DNA from: Tragulus kanchil
Lineage: Eukaryota; Chordata; Mammalia; Artiodactyla; Tragulidae
Reading direction: 5' to 3'
DNA length: 64,000 bases
NCBI GenBank assembly: GCA_022376925.1
Contig: JAIOJX010000002.1
Coordinates: forward strand, 67,163,001-67,227,000
Positions 34,245 through 44,942 of this stretch are shown here, piece by piece (within the stretch, counting starts at the first letter, position 1; each line of letters begins with the position of its first letter). Under the pieces are notes generated by a model that saw nothing but the letters and a program-made list of their open reading frames with translations, ran no database searches and was not told where the DNA came from. Both the position numbers and the translations under genes were made by a program.

Positions 34245-36460
34245 CATCACCAGATGGTCAATACCAAAATCAGATTGATTATGTTCTTTGCAGATAAAGA
34301 TGGAGAAGTTCTATTCAGTCAGCAGAAAAAAAAAAAAAAAGACCTGGAGGTGACTGTGGCTCAGATCATGAGCTCCTTACTGTAAAATTCAGGCTTAAAT
34401 AGAAGAAAGTAGAGGGAAACCACTAGACCACTCAGGTATGACCTAAATCATATCCTGTGTGATTACACAGTGAAAGTGATGAATACATCTGGCAGAGAGA
34501 GTGCCTGAAGAATCATGAACAGAGGTTTGTAACACTGTACAGGAGGCAGTGACCAAAACCATTCAAAGGAAAAGAAATGCAACAGGGAAAAGTGGTTTTC
34601 TGAGGAGGAGTTACAAATATCCAAGAAAATAAATGAAAGGCAAAGGAGAAAGGGAAAGATATACCTAATTGAATGTAGAGTTCTACAGAAAAATAAGGAG
34701 AGATGAGAGCCTTCTTAAGAGAATAACAAAGAAATAGAGGAAAACAAAAAAATGGGAGAGACTAAAGACCTCTTCAAAAAAAAAATCAGAGACACGAAAG
34801 GAACATTTTATGCAAAGATGGGACAAAAAAGGACAGAAATGGCAAGGGTCTAACAGAAGCAGAAGAGATTAAGGAGAGGTGGCATGCATATACAAGAGAA
34901 CTATACAAAAAAGCCTTAATGACCCAGATAAAACATGATATTGTAGTCACCCATAATAAGAGCAAGACATGGAGTGTGAAGTCAAGTGGGCTTTAGGAAG
35001 CATTACTACAAACAAAGCTAGTGGAGATGATTGAATTCCAGTGAATCTATTTCATATCCTAAAAGATGATGCTGTTAAAGTGCTACACTGGGTATGTTAT
35101 CAAATTTGGAAAACTCAGCAGTAGCCACAGGACTAGAAAAGGTCAGTTTTCATCCCAATCACCCAAAACGGCAATGCCAAAGAGTGTTCAAACAGTCATA
35201 GAATTGTGCTCATTTCATATGTTAGCAAGGTAATACGCAAAATCCATCAAGCTTGGTTTTAGAAGCATGTGAACCAAGAACTTCCAGATGTACAAACTGG
35301 GTTTAGAAAAGTCAAAGGAACCATAGATCAAACTGCCAACATCTGTTGGATTATAGAAAAAGTGAGGGAATTCCAGAAAAGCATCTACCTCTGCTTCATT
35401 GACTATGCTAAAGTTTTTGATTGTGTGGAATCAACAACAGACTGTGGAAAATTCTTAAAGAAATGGAAACACTAGACTACATTACTGTTTCCTGAGAAAC
35501 CTGTATGCAGGTTGAGAAGCAACAGTTAAAACTGGATACAGAACAATGGACGGGTTCAAAATTGGGAAGGGAGTACATCAAGGCTGTATATATCACCCTT
35601 CTTATTTAACTTATATACAGAGTACATCACGCAAAATACTGTGCTGAATTAATCACAAGCTGGAATCAAGATTGCCAGGAGAAATATCAACGACCTCAGA
35701 TATACCTCAGATGATACCACTCTAATGGCAGAAAGTGAAGAGGAACTAAAGAGCGCCTTGATGAGGGTGAAAGAGGAGAGTGAAAAAGCTAGCTTAAGAC
35801 TCAATATTCAAAAAACTAACATCGTGGCATTCGGTCCCATCACTTAATGGCAACTAGGTGGGGTAACATTGGAAACAGTGACAGATTTATTTTCTTAGGC
35901 TCCAAAATCGCTGTGAACAGTGACTGCAGCCAGGAAATTAAAAGATGCTTCCTCCTTGGAAGGAAAGCTAAGACAAACAGTATATTAAAAAAGCAGAGAC
36001 ATTGCCTACAAAGATCCATATAGTCCAAGTTATATTTTTTCCAGTAGTCCTGTATGAATATGAGAGTTGGACCACAGAGAAGACTGAATGCAGAAGAATT
36101 CATGCTTTTGAAATGTGGTGCTAGAGAAGACTCTTGAAAGTCCCTTGGACTGCAAGGAGATCAAACCAATCAGTCCTAAAGGAAATCAACCCTGACTATT
36201 CATCAGAAAGATTGATGCTGAAGCTGCAATACTCTGGCCACCTGTTGTCAAGAGACAACTCATTGTAAAGCCCTAATGCTGGGAAAGACTGAGGGCAGGA
36301 GGAGAAGTGGGTGACAGAGGTTGAGATGGTTGGGTGACATGACCAACTCAATAGACATTAGTTTCAGCAAACTCTGGGAGATAGTGAAGGACAGGGAAGC
36401 CTGGCATCCTGCAGCCCATGGGTTCACAAAAATTTGGATATGGCTGAGTGGCTGAACAAC
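34245..36460 (+). pseudogene. BovB (RTE-type) LINE, long degraded copy
   Basis: Non-LTR retrotransposon whose single large ORF encodes an endonuclease and reverse transcriptase. It begins within the coding region ('accagatggtcaataccaaa'), passes through the pre-RT and RT regions, and ends with the BovB 3' end ('gagatggttgggtgacatga', 'gctgagtggctgaacaacaa'). The clearest protein evidence is at 35269-35475: 'ELPDVQTGFRKVKGT' then 'CFIDYAKVFDCV', matching RT motif A, where the first catalytic Asp sits. The motif C region near 35697-35717 appears as Y-T-S-D-D instead of Y-A-D-D. Stops and frameshifts break the rest, so it is dead. About 2.2 kb of an element usually a little over 3 kb; the 5' part is missing. 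Confidence 0.93.
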
Positions 36461-36461
36461 A

Positions 36462-36690
36462 AATCTCACTGTGTGTTCAGATGACCTCTTCTTTGTTCAA
36501 ACATGGTGGAGAAAGAGTAGTTCTGGTGTCTCTTTCTCTTCTTATAAGAACACTAATCCCATCTGGTGCCCCAGCTTCATGACCTCATCTAAATATGACT
36601 ACCTCCCAAAGGCCCCACCTGCAAATACCATTACACTGGAATTAGGACTTTAGCATGTGGATTTTGGTAGGACATACTCAGCCTACAACA
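36462..36690 (-). mobile_element. MaLR (MLT1/MST-type) LTR, 5' part, split by BovB
   Basis: Continues the LTR interrupted at 34244: 'ttcttataagaacactaatc', 'cttcatgacctcatctaaat', 'ctcccaaaggccccacctgc', 'gcatgtggattttggtagga'. Its last part is repeated at 37643-37760 by duplication 9. Confidence 0.75.
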
Positions 36691-36832
36691 ACTCTCTTCT
36701 TCTGGGTGCCACACTTGCATGTATAGCGTCAGTCCTCATTGACAACTCCTGTTTCCTTTCCATTGTTATCCATTGCTTTCCTCTCTTCCCGTCTTCTTGC
36801 TCTTCTTGGATGATCTTATCCATACCCACATT

Positions 36833-37032
36833 TAGGAAGCACTGCTCAGCTGGTAAAGAATATGCCGGCAGTGTGGGAGACCTGGGTTCAATCCCTGAGT
36901 TGGGAAGATCCCCTGGAGGAAGGCATGGCAACCCACTCCAGTATTCTTACCTGGAGAAAACCCATGGACAGAGAAATCTGGTGGGCTACAGTCCATGATG
37001 GTAACAAAGAGCTGGATGACTGAATGACTAAG
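36833..37032 (+). mobile_element. Bov-tA SINE (copy A of duplication 9)
   Basis: Head 'aagcactgctcagctggtaa', B box 'gggttcaatccc', tail 'ctggaggaaggcatggcaac', 'ccactccagtattcttacct', 'gtgggctacagtccatgatg'. Copy B lies at 37903-38101 with an altered B-box region. Confidence 0.88.
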
Positions 37033-37483
37033 CACACATGCATGGGAAGAAAATTTCTTGTGAATTCATCCCTATACTAGACCTGTAACTTAAGTTTGCT
37101 CTAATCTACAAAACTGCTTTTTTGATATCACTTCTTGGGATATCACTTTAAAGTGAAAATATCAAAACTAAACTTATAACCTGCTCTTTTCCCCACCTCA
37201 AACCCCCCCTAAACAACATACATACAAGCATGCATGCATGCATGTATAAATACCCAATCTTTTCCAGCATCCTGTTACAAGAGTGGTACTACTGTGAATC
37301 ATACTACAAATTTACACTTATTAGCATGACTAGAACCTGTTAGTTTCTTGGTCAGTCAGTCAAAATATCAATTGTAATCATCTCCTAATTGTTCCATCAT
37401 TGTTTGGAACTCTGGCAAAACAACTATCAACCAGACAGGCAAAGCCCCCAACTATGTTAAGAATCATATGATACAGTAAAATG

Positions 37484-37642
37484 CTGTGCTGTGCAGTCAT
37501 GACTGACTCTTTGCAACCCCATGGATTACAGCCTGCCAGGTTCTTCTGTCCATAGGGATTTTCCAAGAAATATTGGAAATATTGTCATTTCCTTCCCCAG
37601 GGAACTTCCCAACCCAGGATTGAACCCACATCTCTTACATCT
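37484..37642 (-). mobile_element. Bov-tA SINE, truncated by the duplication junction
   Basis: Reverse Bov-tA: 'cagtcatgactgactctttg', 'cagcctgccaggttcttctg', 'caggattgaacccacatctc'. It stops at 37642, where copy B of duplication 9 starts; the tRNA-like head is missing here. Confidence 0.88.
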
Positions 37643-37902
37643 AGCTTCATGACCTCATCTAAATATGACTACCTCCCAAAGGCCCCACCTGCAAATACCA
37701 TTACACTGGAATTAGGACTTTAGCATGTGGATTTTGGTAGGACATACTCAGCCTACAACAACTCTCTTCTTCTGGGTGCCACACTTGCATGTATAGCGTC
37801 AGTCCTCATTGACAACTCCTGTTTCCTTTCCATTGTTATCCATTGCTTTCCTCTCTTCCCGTCTTCTTGCTCTTCTTGGATGATCTTATCCATACCCACA
37901 TT

Positions 37903-38101
37903 TAGGAAGCACTGCTCAGCTGGTAAAGAATATGCCGGCAGTGTGGGAGACCCGGGCCCAACCCATGCGTTGGGAAGATCCCCTGGAGGAAGGCATGGCA
38001 ACCCACTCCAGTATACTTACCTGGAGAAACCCATGGACAGAGAAATCTGGTGGGCTACAGTCCATGATGGTAACAAAGAGCTGGATGACTGAATGACTAA
38101 G
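37903..38101 (+). mobile_element. Bov-tA SINE (copy B of duplication 9)
   Basis: As 36833-37032, but the B box reads 'gggcccaaccca' and no longer fits the pol III consensus. Given near-identity of the rest of the duplication, this patch looks like a consensus error or a read from another Bov-tA copy. Confidence 0.85.
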
Positions 38102-38553
38102 CACACATGCATGGGAAGAAAATTTCTTGTGAATTCATCCCTATACTAGACCTGTAACTTAAGTTTGCTCTAATCTACAAAACTGCTTTTTTGATATCAC
38201 TTCTTGGGATATCACTTTAAAGTGAAAATATCAAAACTAAACTTATAACCTGCTCTTTTCCCCACCTCAAACCCCCCCTAAACAACATACATACAAGCAT
38301 GCATGCATGCATGTATAAATACCCAATCTTTTCCAGCATCCTGTTACAAGAGTGGTACTACTGTGAATCATACTACAAATTTACACTTATTAGCATGACT
38401 AGAACCTGTTAGTTTCTTGGTCAGTCAGTCAAAATATCAATTGTAATCATCTCCTAATTGTTCCATCATTGTTTGGAACTCTGGCAAAACAACTATCAAC
38501 CAGACAGGCAAAGCCCCCAACTATGTTAAGAATCATATGATACAGTAAAATGC

Positions 38554-38757
38554 TGTGCTGTGCAGTCATGACTGACTCTTTGCAACCCCATGGATTACAG
38601 CCTGCCAGGTTCTTCTGTCCATAGGGATTTTCCAAGAAATATTGGAAATATTGTCATTTCCTTCCCCAGGGAACTTCCCAACCCAGGATTGAACCCACAT
38701 CTCTTACATCTCCTGCTTTAGCAGGCGGATTCTTTACCACTGAGCCACATGGAAGCC
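38554..38757 (-). mobile_element. Bov-tA SINE, complete
   Basis: Same element as 37484-37642 but intact: it continues through 'ctgctttagcaggcggattc' and 'tttaccactgagccacatgg' to the SINE 5' end. This shows the real order of sequence at this locus. Confidence 0.9.
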
Positions 38758-39671
38758 ATGATATAGTAATAGGATACACAAAATAAAAAATAAATAGGGT
38801 AATGTAGTAGAGTGTGACTGAGAAGGCTGGAGAGCTAGGGGAGCCCACTCAAAAAGTACCAAATGATTTGAGACTTGGATGGTGAAAAAGTGACCTTGTT
38901 GAGAAAGAATATTCAAGCAGAAGGAGCAGCAGCTGTGAAGGTCTTGAGATGACGATGAGTTTCATGTGTTCTAGGAGCTAAATGTAGAACCAATGTGGCC
39001 AGAGAACAGTGAAATAGGTGAATAATGGAGGAAGGTGGGACCAGGAATTTCTATAAAACAGTGATATTCATATTAGATGGAGTAAGAAAGTAACACAACA
39101 ACAAAAGAAAGCAAGTCAGCAGTTGAAGGAAAATACTGACTTTTTGTTATACCTCCTGAGATATGAGAGATTGTTTTGGGATATCCTCAATCTTGAAATC
39201 TACTTTCATACTGTTTGCAGGCATATGTGGACCTTTATCTGTTGTCTCTAAAGACACTCCATGGTAAAAGGACCAATTTTCTGCCATGTTCAGAAAATTG
39301 TGAGAGGACTGGAAATTTTGGCTAATATGTTCCTCACATACAAAGGCTTGAACATTAGAATTCTATTGACATTTAATTGCTGGCATGTGTAGGCTGATAA
39401 GTGTTACCAAATGTCTTCCTAAATAAGTAGGGGTTAATGTGGAAAGAAACATTTCTCTATTGGTTAAATGGTGAAAGCAGTAATCATTATTCTCAGAGGC
39501 TGAATGCTAATAGATTTTATGGGCATGTCAAGAAGCCAATCAATGGCAGACTTGTAGTAAAATAGCAGAGCAAAGATAATATACGAAGTAGATGGGAGTC
39601 AAATGTGGAAAACATCTGACCTTCTCACTGAAAGTATCTAGTCTAATGAGCATACTTTTTACTGGTTTGGA
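38758..39671. other. Unassigned DNA; old interspersed-repeat signature at about 38760-39010
   Basis: The left 250 bases ('aagaatattcaagcagaagg', 'tgaaggtcttgagatgacga', 'ccaatgtggccagagaacag') look like a common ancient mammalian repeat whose family I cannot name. The rest shows nothing recognised. Confidence 0.4.
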
Positions 39672-41883
39672 ACCCATAAATTTCAATGGAGTATCTTCAG
39701 TTTCACTGTGAACATGTATATATGGATAGATGTAAAATTTTTTAAACTAAAGGAAACCAACCTTATAACTTCATAACCTTAAATTTTTTTTATCAAAGTG
39801 AAACTTATATAATACAATACTGAACAGTTTTAAAGTATGTAATTCAGTGACAGTATGTTCATAATGTTGTACAACTGCACTTGAAACAAGTGAAAAATAT
39901 AGTTCCAAAAGTGAAAGCAACACAAATGTCCATCAGTGGATAACTGAATAAATAAAACATTATATATCCATATGATTGGCTGTTATACATAAGTGTGACG
40001 TACTGATACATCCAGCAATGTGGATAAACTTAATAAGCATGCTAAGGGAAAATAAAAAAAAAAACAGACACAACAGGTCACATAAAATCTAAAATAGGAA
40101 AATCCATAGAAACTTTATAATTTCTTATGAGTGATGTCTGATTTTCCTTTAAAAATTGTGATAATTATGTAACTATAGGGTCTGTACCTTATTCATTGGT
40201 TTTGTCAGCCCATAACATAGTGAGAGAGAAGAGCCCACCATATCAGTTAAGGTTCTTATCAGATTATCAGAGAAGTAAGATGACCAGGATAAATATATGA
40301 GTATCTATAAGTATATACATGTATGTATTTAAAGGCATTTATTGTAAAGTTTCTTCAATGATACACGTAAATATTTTATCACAAAATGATAAAATGACCT
40401 CACGTAATTATGGAGCAGGAGAAACAGTGTATGTGAAGTTTAGTGTCAGTGTCTGTTGCTGGACCCTGATATCACAGGCAGGTGGTTGGGAGGAGAAGAT
40501 GGTTGTGGAGTGAGGAAAACAAGGTCAAACTGTAACCTGCAGGTTAGAACTGGAACCCTCAAGAATGAACTGGAACCTGTATTGGTTCCTTATTGCCTCC
40601 AAGTTTCAAACTCTGATAATAAGGGTTTGCTTCAGGAGAAGCTGATCGCCCTTTATCAAACTGCTAAACACACATCCGGGCTGAGAGTTAGAGAACTCCG
40701 AACAGGAGATACTAGGATCTGGAAGAGTTAAGCACCTGGCTGCTGCCATTCTCTACCAAGAAGCCAGGGGACAGCACCCATAAATTTCAATGGAGTATCT
40801 TCAGTTTCACTGTGAACATGTATATATGGATAGATGTAAAATTTTTTAAACTAAAGGAAACCAACCTTATAACTTCATAACCTTAAATTTTTTTTATCAA
40901 AGTGAAACTTATATAATACAATACTGAACAGTTTTAAAGTATGTAATTCAGTGACAGTATGTTCATAATGTTGTACAACTGCACTTGAAACAAGTGAAAA
41001 ATATAGTTCCAAAAGTGAAAGCAACACAAATGTCCATCAGTGGATAACTGAATAAATAAAACATTATATATCCATATGATTGGCTGTTATACATAAGTGT
41101 GACGTACTGATACATCCAGCAATGTGGATAAACTTAATAAGCATGCTAAGGGAAAAAAAAAAAAAAAACAGACACAACAGGTCACATAAAATCTAAAATA
41201 GGAAAATCCATAGAAACTTTATAATTTCTTATGAGTGATGTCTGATTTTCCTTTAAAAATTGTGATAATTATGTAACTATAGGGTCTGTACCTTATTCAT
41301 TGGTTTTGTCAGCCCATAACATAGTGAGAGAGAAGAGCCCACCATATCAGTTAAGGTTCTTATCAGATTATCAGAGAAGTAAGATGACCAGGATAAATAT
41401 ATGAGTATCTATAAGTATATACATGTATGTATTTAAAGGCATTTATTGTAAAGTTTCTTCAATGATACACGTAAATATTTTATCACAAAATGATAAAATG
41501 ACCTCACGTAATTATGGAGCAGGAGAAACAGTGTATGTGAAGTTTAGTGTCAGTGTCTGTTGCTGGACCCTGATATCACAGGCAGGTGGTTGGGAGGAGA
41601 AGATGGTTGTGGAGTGAGGAAAACAAGGTCAAACTGTAACCTGCAGGTTAGAACTGGAACCCTCAAGAATGAACTGGAACCTGTATTGGTTCCTTATTGC
41701 CTCCAAGTTTCAAACTCTGATAATAAGGGTTTGCTTCAGGAGAAGCTGATCGCCCTTTATCAAACTGCTAAACACACATCCGGGCTGAGAGTTAGAGAAC
41801 TCCGAACAGGAGATACTAGGATCTGGAAGAGTTAAGCACCTGGCTGCTGCCATTCTCTACCCAAGAAGCCAGGGGACAGCACC
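39672..41883. repeat. Tandem duplication 10: 2 copies, period 1104 bp
   Basis: Copy A is 39672-40775 and copy B 40776-41883. The visible differences are in A-runs (40050-40062 against 41152-41168) and one base near the end ('ctctaccaag' against 'ctctacccaag'). Both contain L1M-like DNA followed by unassigned sequence. Paired 64- and 91-codon frames (40319/41423 and 40456/41560, +) are duplicated chance frames. Confidence 0.95.
39782..40070 (+). pseudogene. L1M LINE fragment (also at about 40886-41175)
   Basis: 'caacacaaatgtccatcagt', 'ggataactgaataaataaaa', 'gtactgatacatccagcaat', 'gtggataaacttaataagca' is the classic L1M ORF2 end. Upstream 'aagtatgtaattcagtgaca' recalls another L1M/3' UTR module. 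No open frame survives. Confidence 0.6.
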
Positions 41884-42214
41884 AGTAGGCAGGAGCTTCA
41901 ACACTACCTTGTGCTGTACCAGTCTTCTCAGAGCCAAAAGCCAGGGTGTTCTTAGGGCTTCTGAGTCTGGACTTGAACCGATCACATGAGGGAAAGGTGG
42001 ATACTGGGAAATGTTGTCCCAACTTAGATGAATTGGCCCAACACAAATCTCTCACAATTACCAGGAATGTTTATGGGAGAAATGAGTAAACAAATACAAG
42101 ACACAGTGCTTCAGCAAGCATTTTTATACCCTCCTTGCCTGCAGAGTATGTGATAAGAATTTTCTAAGACCAGAAAATGGATTGGGCATCCAATCAGCAC
42201 TGTTGTTTCAGTAT
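41884..42214. other. Unassigned DNA, no gene recognised
   Basis: No recognised family or coding signal. Confidence 0.4.
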
Positions 42215-42425
42215 ATCTTCACAACATCCCCATGACATCATTTTTTATGTATATATTTTATAGTTATAATTTTTATTACCATTATTAAAATGAAGCGACA
42301 GGTGAACAGATTGTTAAATAGCAGTAGGTACTTAGTCTCTGTAGCAAATGACCCAACTAGAAATGACCCAAATTTAGATCTATCCAATTATAAAGTCCAT
42401 GCTCTGTCTACTGTACCACACTGCC
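42215..42425 (-). repeat. MIR SINE
   Basis: Reverse MIR order: 'tatatcttcacaacatcccc', 'ttattaccattattaaaatg', 'aaagtccatgctctgtctac', 'tgtaccacactgcc'. Old and diverged. Confidence 0.6.
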
Positions 42426-42934
42426 CTCAGCAGGCTCACTTTTACCTCTATTTTGTGTATGTTGAAGTTTTCTGCTGCTGTCTCCTCTATCTTCCTCCTT
42501 GCCCCTCCCCTGCCAATAAAAAGGAGGCGCATCCTTTTCTCATTACCATTATTTTGGATATCCAGCTTTTCCAGTGGTGCGTCTGTCAAACGTGGTATAA
42601 GGTTCAGCATCAGAAAGTGGGGATTTTCTCTTAGCATATTATTCTCTCCCTCCTGATCTCTTGTGCTCTGGCCTCTGCTGTAGAATCCACTTAGATCTCC
42701 TACTACCAATAAGCTACCATGACATCATGAACAAGTCAAATACAGATCGATTTTTTGTCTGTTCATTGATGAATTGTAGAAATCTCCTCCAAAAAGTATG
42801 TCATTTTTCAATGACCAAATATTTGACACTATCACAAAAAGACTTAATATATACCTTATATGGCAAAAAAAAAAAAAAGGCAGACTGAAGGATTGTGTAT
42901 ATCATTTGCTTAAGATAAGGTGTAAAATGTTAGT

Positions 42935-43155
42935 GGCTAATGTTATTTAGCACTTGAGAACCATGAACATGGTTCTGAGCTACAAGTTTTATATTAATTC
43001 TCTTTTAAATCTAAGTGACCACCCAATGGAAAAAGTAATTATATACTGAAATTTCTTTTAAAAAAAGATCTGAGACTTCAAGAAGTTACAAAGAAGTTAT
43101 CCTGCTAAAGGATAAAGATAGAGAGTTATATCTGTTTGAACTCAGAGCTTGACCT
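42935..43155 (-). repeat. MIR SINE
   Basis: Reverse MIR order: 'tatttagcacttgagaacca', 'tggttctgagctacaagttt', 'tatattaattctcttttaaa', 'gtttgaactcagagcttgac'. Diverged. Confidence 0.55.
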
Positions 43156-44147
43156 TAATTATCATGAAATGATAAATTATGAAATCGTGAAAGGTTTTAA
43201 AACTCCCTAGCAAATCCTTTCTATTATTTAACAAATATTCATTGAGTGCCTACTAAGGATTCAAGTAACAATAGTTTAAAAACAGTATAGCATGGGATAA
43301 AATGAGAAATACAGTCATAAGAGTTTTTGTATTCTAATAGCTATCTTTATAGTCAGTTTCTGAAGAGCATAGTAATATTTCATGAATGAGAGCCTTTTTG
43401 AAGGATCTCTCCAAAAGATTGTTGATTTTGTTTTAGTAAGCAGGAATTAAGTAAATCTTACAACTGCAAGTTTAATTGACTGAATTTTTTTAATGCAAGC
43501 TTTGTTTTAAATTTTTTGAAAACAAACTAGCAAAAAAAAAAGTGTTTATCTTCATACATTTTACCATTTTGTTGCAGTGCACTGTGAAGCTAGGGACAGC
43601 AGAATGAGAGACTCCAACTTACGGTAGCAAAATGCTCATGGAGATTTCTGCTGCTAGCGCAGCAGATCTTCCCTCTGACTATTTTAGTTTGTGCTTTTGC
43701 TATTTGTGCTATCATTTCCACTCTGATTTTCCTAAATTTTTTTCCCCTTTTAATCTTATGTATTTAGCATTTCTACAATGAAGAAAGGCTATGAATTTCT
43801 ACTGGACTGGGAAATTACATTACTTAGAGAATGCAGAGCACAAGAATGCTGAAGACATAGCCAACATGATATTCTCTAAGGTCTGTTATCTATTTGTTTT
43901 TTTGCACATCACATTCTTGATGGCAACTGCTAGTAGATTGCCAGTCCACTTTGTCTAGGGCTCTACCAGAGTGATTTTTTTAACCTAGACCTTGTTTGAG
44001 ACAATAGAGTCACAGAGATATCTCCTCCACAACATAGGATAAATAACTATGTCTGTTTTAACCTGCTTTTGTGGATATTGCAACATGTATGACAGACAGG
44101 ATGGGTTCTGATACAAATATCAGTCCTCCTTATATTATATGAATTAA
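43156..44147. other. Unassigned DNA, no gene recognised
   Basis: No clear repeat or gene. 'attcattgagtgcctactaa' near 43230 recalls an L2/MIR end but is too short to call. Confidence 0.4.
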
Positions 44148-44484
44148 TTTGGCTTGATGTGACTTAGAGCATAATCTTTTGTAATGGTATGAGATTTTGT
44201 TTTCTTTGTGTAGAATCTGCTCCTCTTTCTTGTTTTTGTTTGCTTTGTTTCAAATGTTATAACCTGAAATCTTATTTTGTGAGGACACTCAAATTTTACT
44301 TTATCAACTGAATTGCTTAAATGGAAGTTACTACCTTCAGTCTTGTGAAGGTGAACTACTACCAGTTATCCCTTGCTATGGAGATAGATCATAAGTACCT
44401 GGGCTCCATGACTTTTGTCTCCCTGTTTCACCCATTTAATCATGATGGTCTGTGTCCTGTCTATGCTGGGGTAATACTTTGTAT

Positions 44485-44645
44485 GTACTGAATGACTACC
44501 ATGTGTTACCTGTCAATTTCACAATAATAATGGAGACGGGTATGATTACCTCTGTTTTACCAACAAAAAAAAGTAAGACTCAGGAAGACTTTTCTAGGGT
44601 CACACACCAAGATTTAAACCTACATCTATGTGACTTTTAAGCTCA
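44485..44645 (-). repeat. MIR SINE, reverse (copy B at 45609-45769)
   Basis: Reverse MIR core: 'atgattacctctgttttacc', 'taagactcaggaagactttt', 'ctagggtcacacaccaagat', 'ttaaacctacatc'. Confidence 0.7.
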
Positions 44646-44683
44646 GAGTAACTTAGAGTGAGAAAAGTAACTGTTAGAATGGA

Positions 44684-44942
44684 AGGAGATATATAATGGT
44701 CTTAAAGCATGGGGCTCTGCAGTTGGACTGTTTGGGCTCAAATCCTGGCTCTACCTTAACTTCAAATAAGTTACTTGAACTTTCTGAAACATAGTTTCTT
44801 TATCTGTAGAATGGACGTAATTATGTTAATTAACTTTCTGGACAATTGTGGAGACTAAATGTGGTATTGCAGGTGACATCAGTGTTTAAGACAGTGGCTG
44901 GCATGTGGGAAGAGTTCAGTATGTGCTGGCTGCTATTGCTAG
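44684..44942 (+). repeat. MIR SINE, near full length (copy B at 45808-46066)
   Basis: Forward MIR in good order: 'tggggctctgcagttggact', 'ggctcaaatcctggctctac', 'aataagttacttgaactttc', 'tttctttatctgtagaatgg', 'agacagtggctggcatgtgg'. The most complete MIR in the window. Confidence 0.85.

Larger units (their letters stand above)
36573..38711. repeat. Tandem duplication 9: 2 copies, period 1070 bp
   Basis: Copy A is 36573-37642 and copy B 37643-38711. Nearly identical except inside the forward Bov-tA, where 6 of 20 bases differ (36881-36900 against 37951-37970), plus one substitution and one base of run length just after. The reverse Bov-tA is cut at the end of copy A and complete only after copy B. 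Confidence 0.95.

Noticed and set aside
35269..35475. 68-codon frame with clear reverse-transcriptase similarity considered as a domesticated RT
   Set aside because: It sits in the middle of a decayed BovB with frame breaks on both sides and a changed catalytic box.
42290..42709. Overlapping 114-, 109- and 85-codon frames on both strands considered as a small gene
   Set aside because: Partly within a diverged MIR, no splice or promoter context, and coding potential in competing frames suggests chance.
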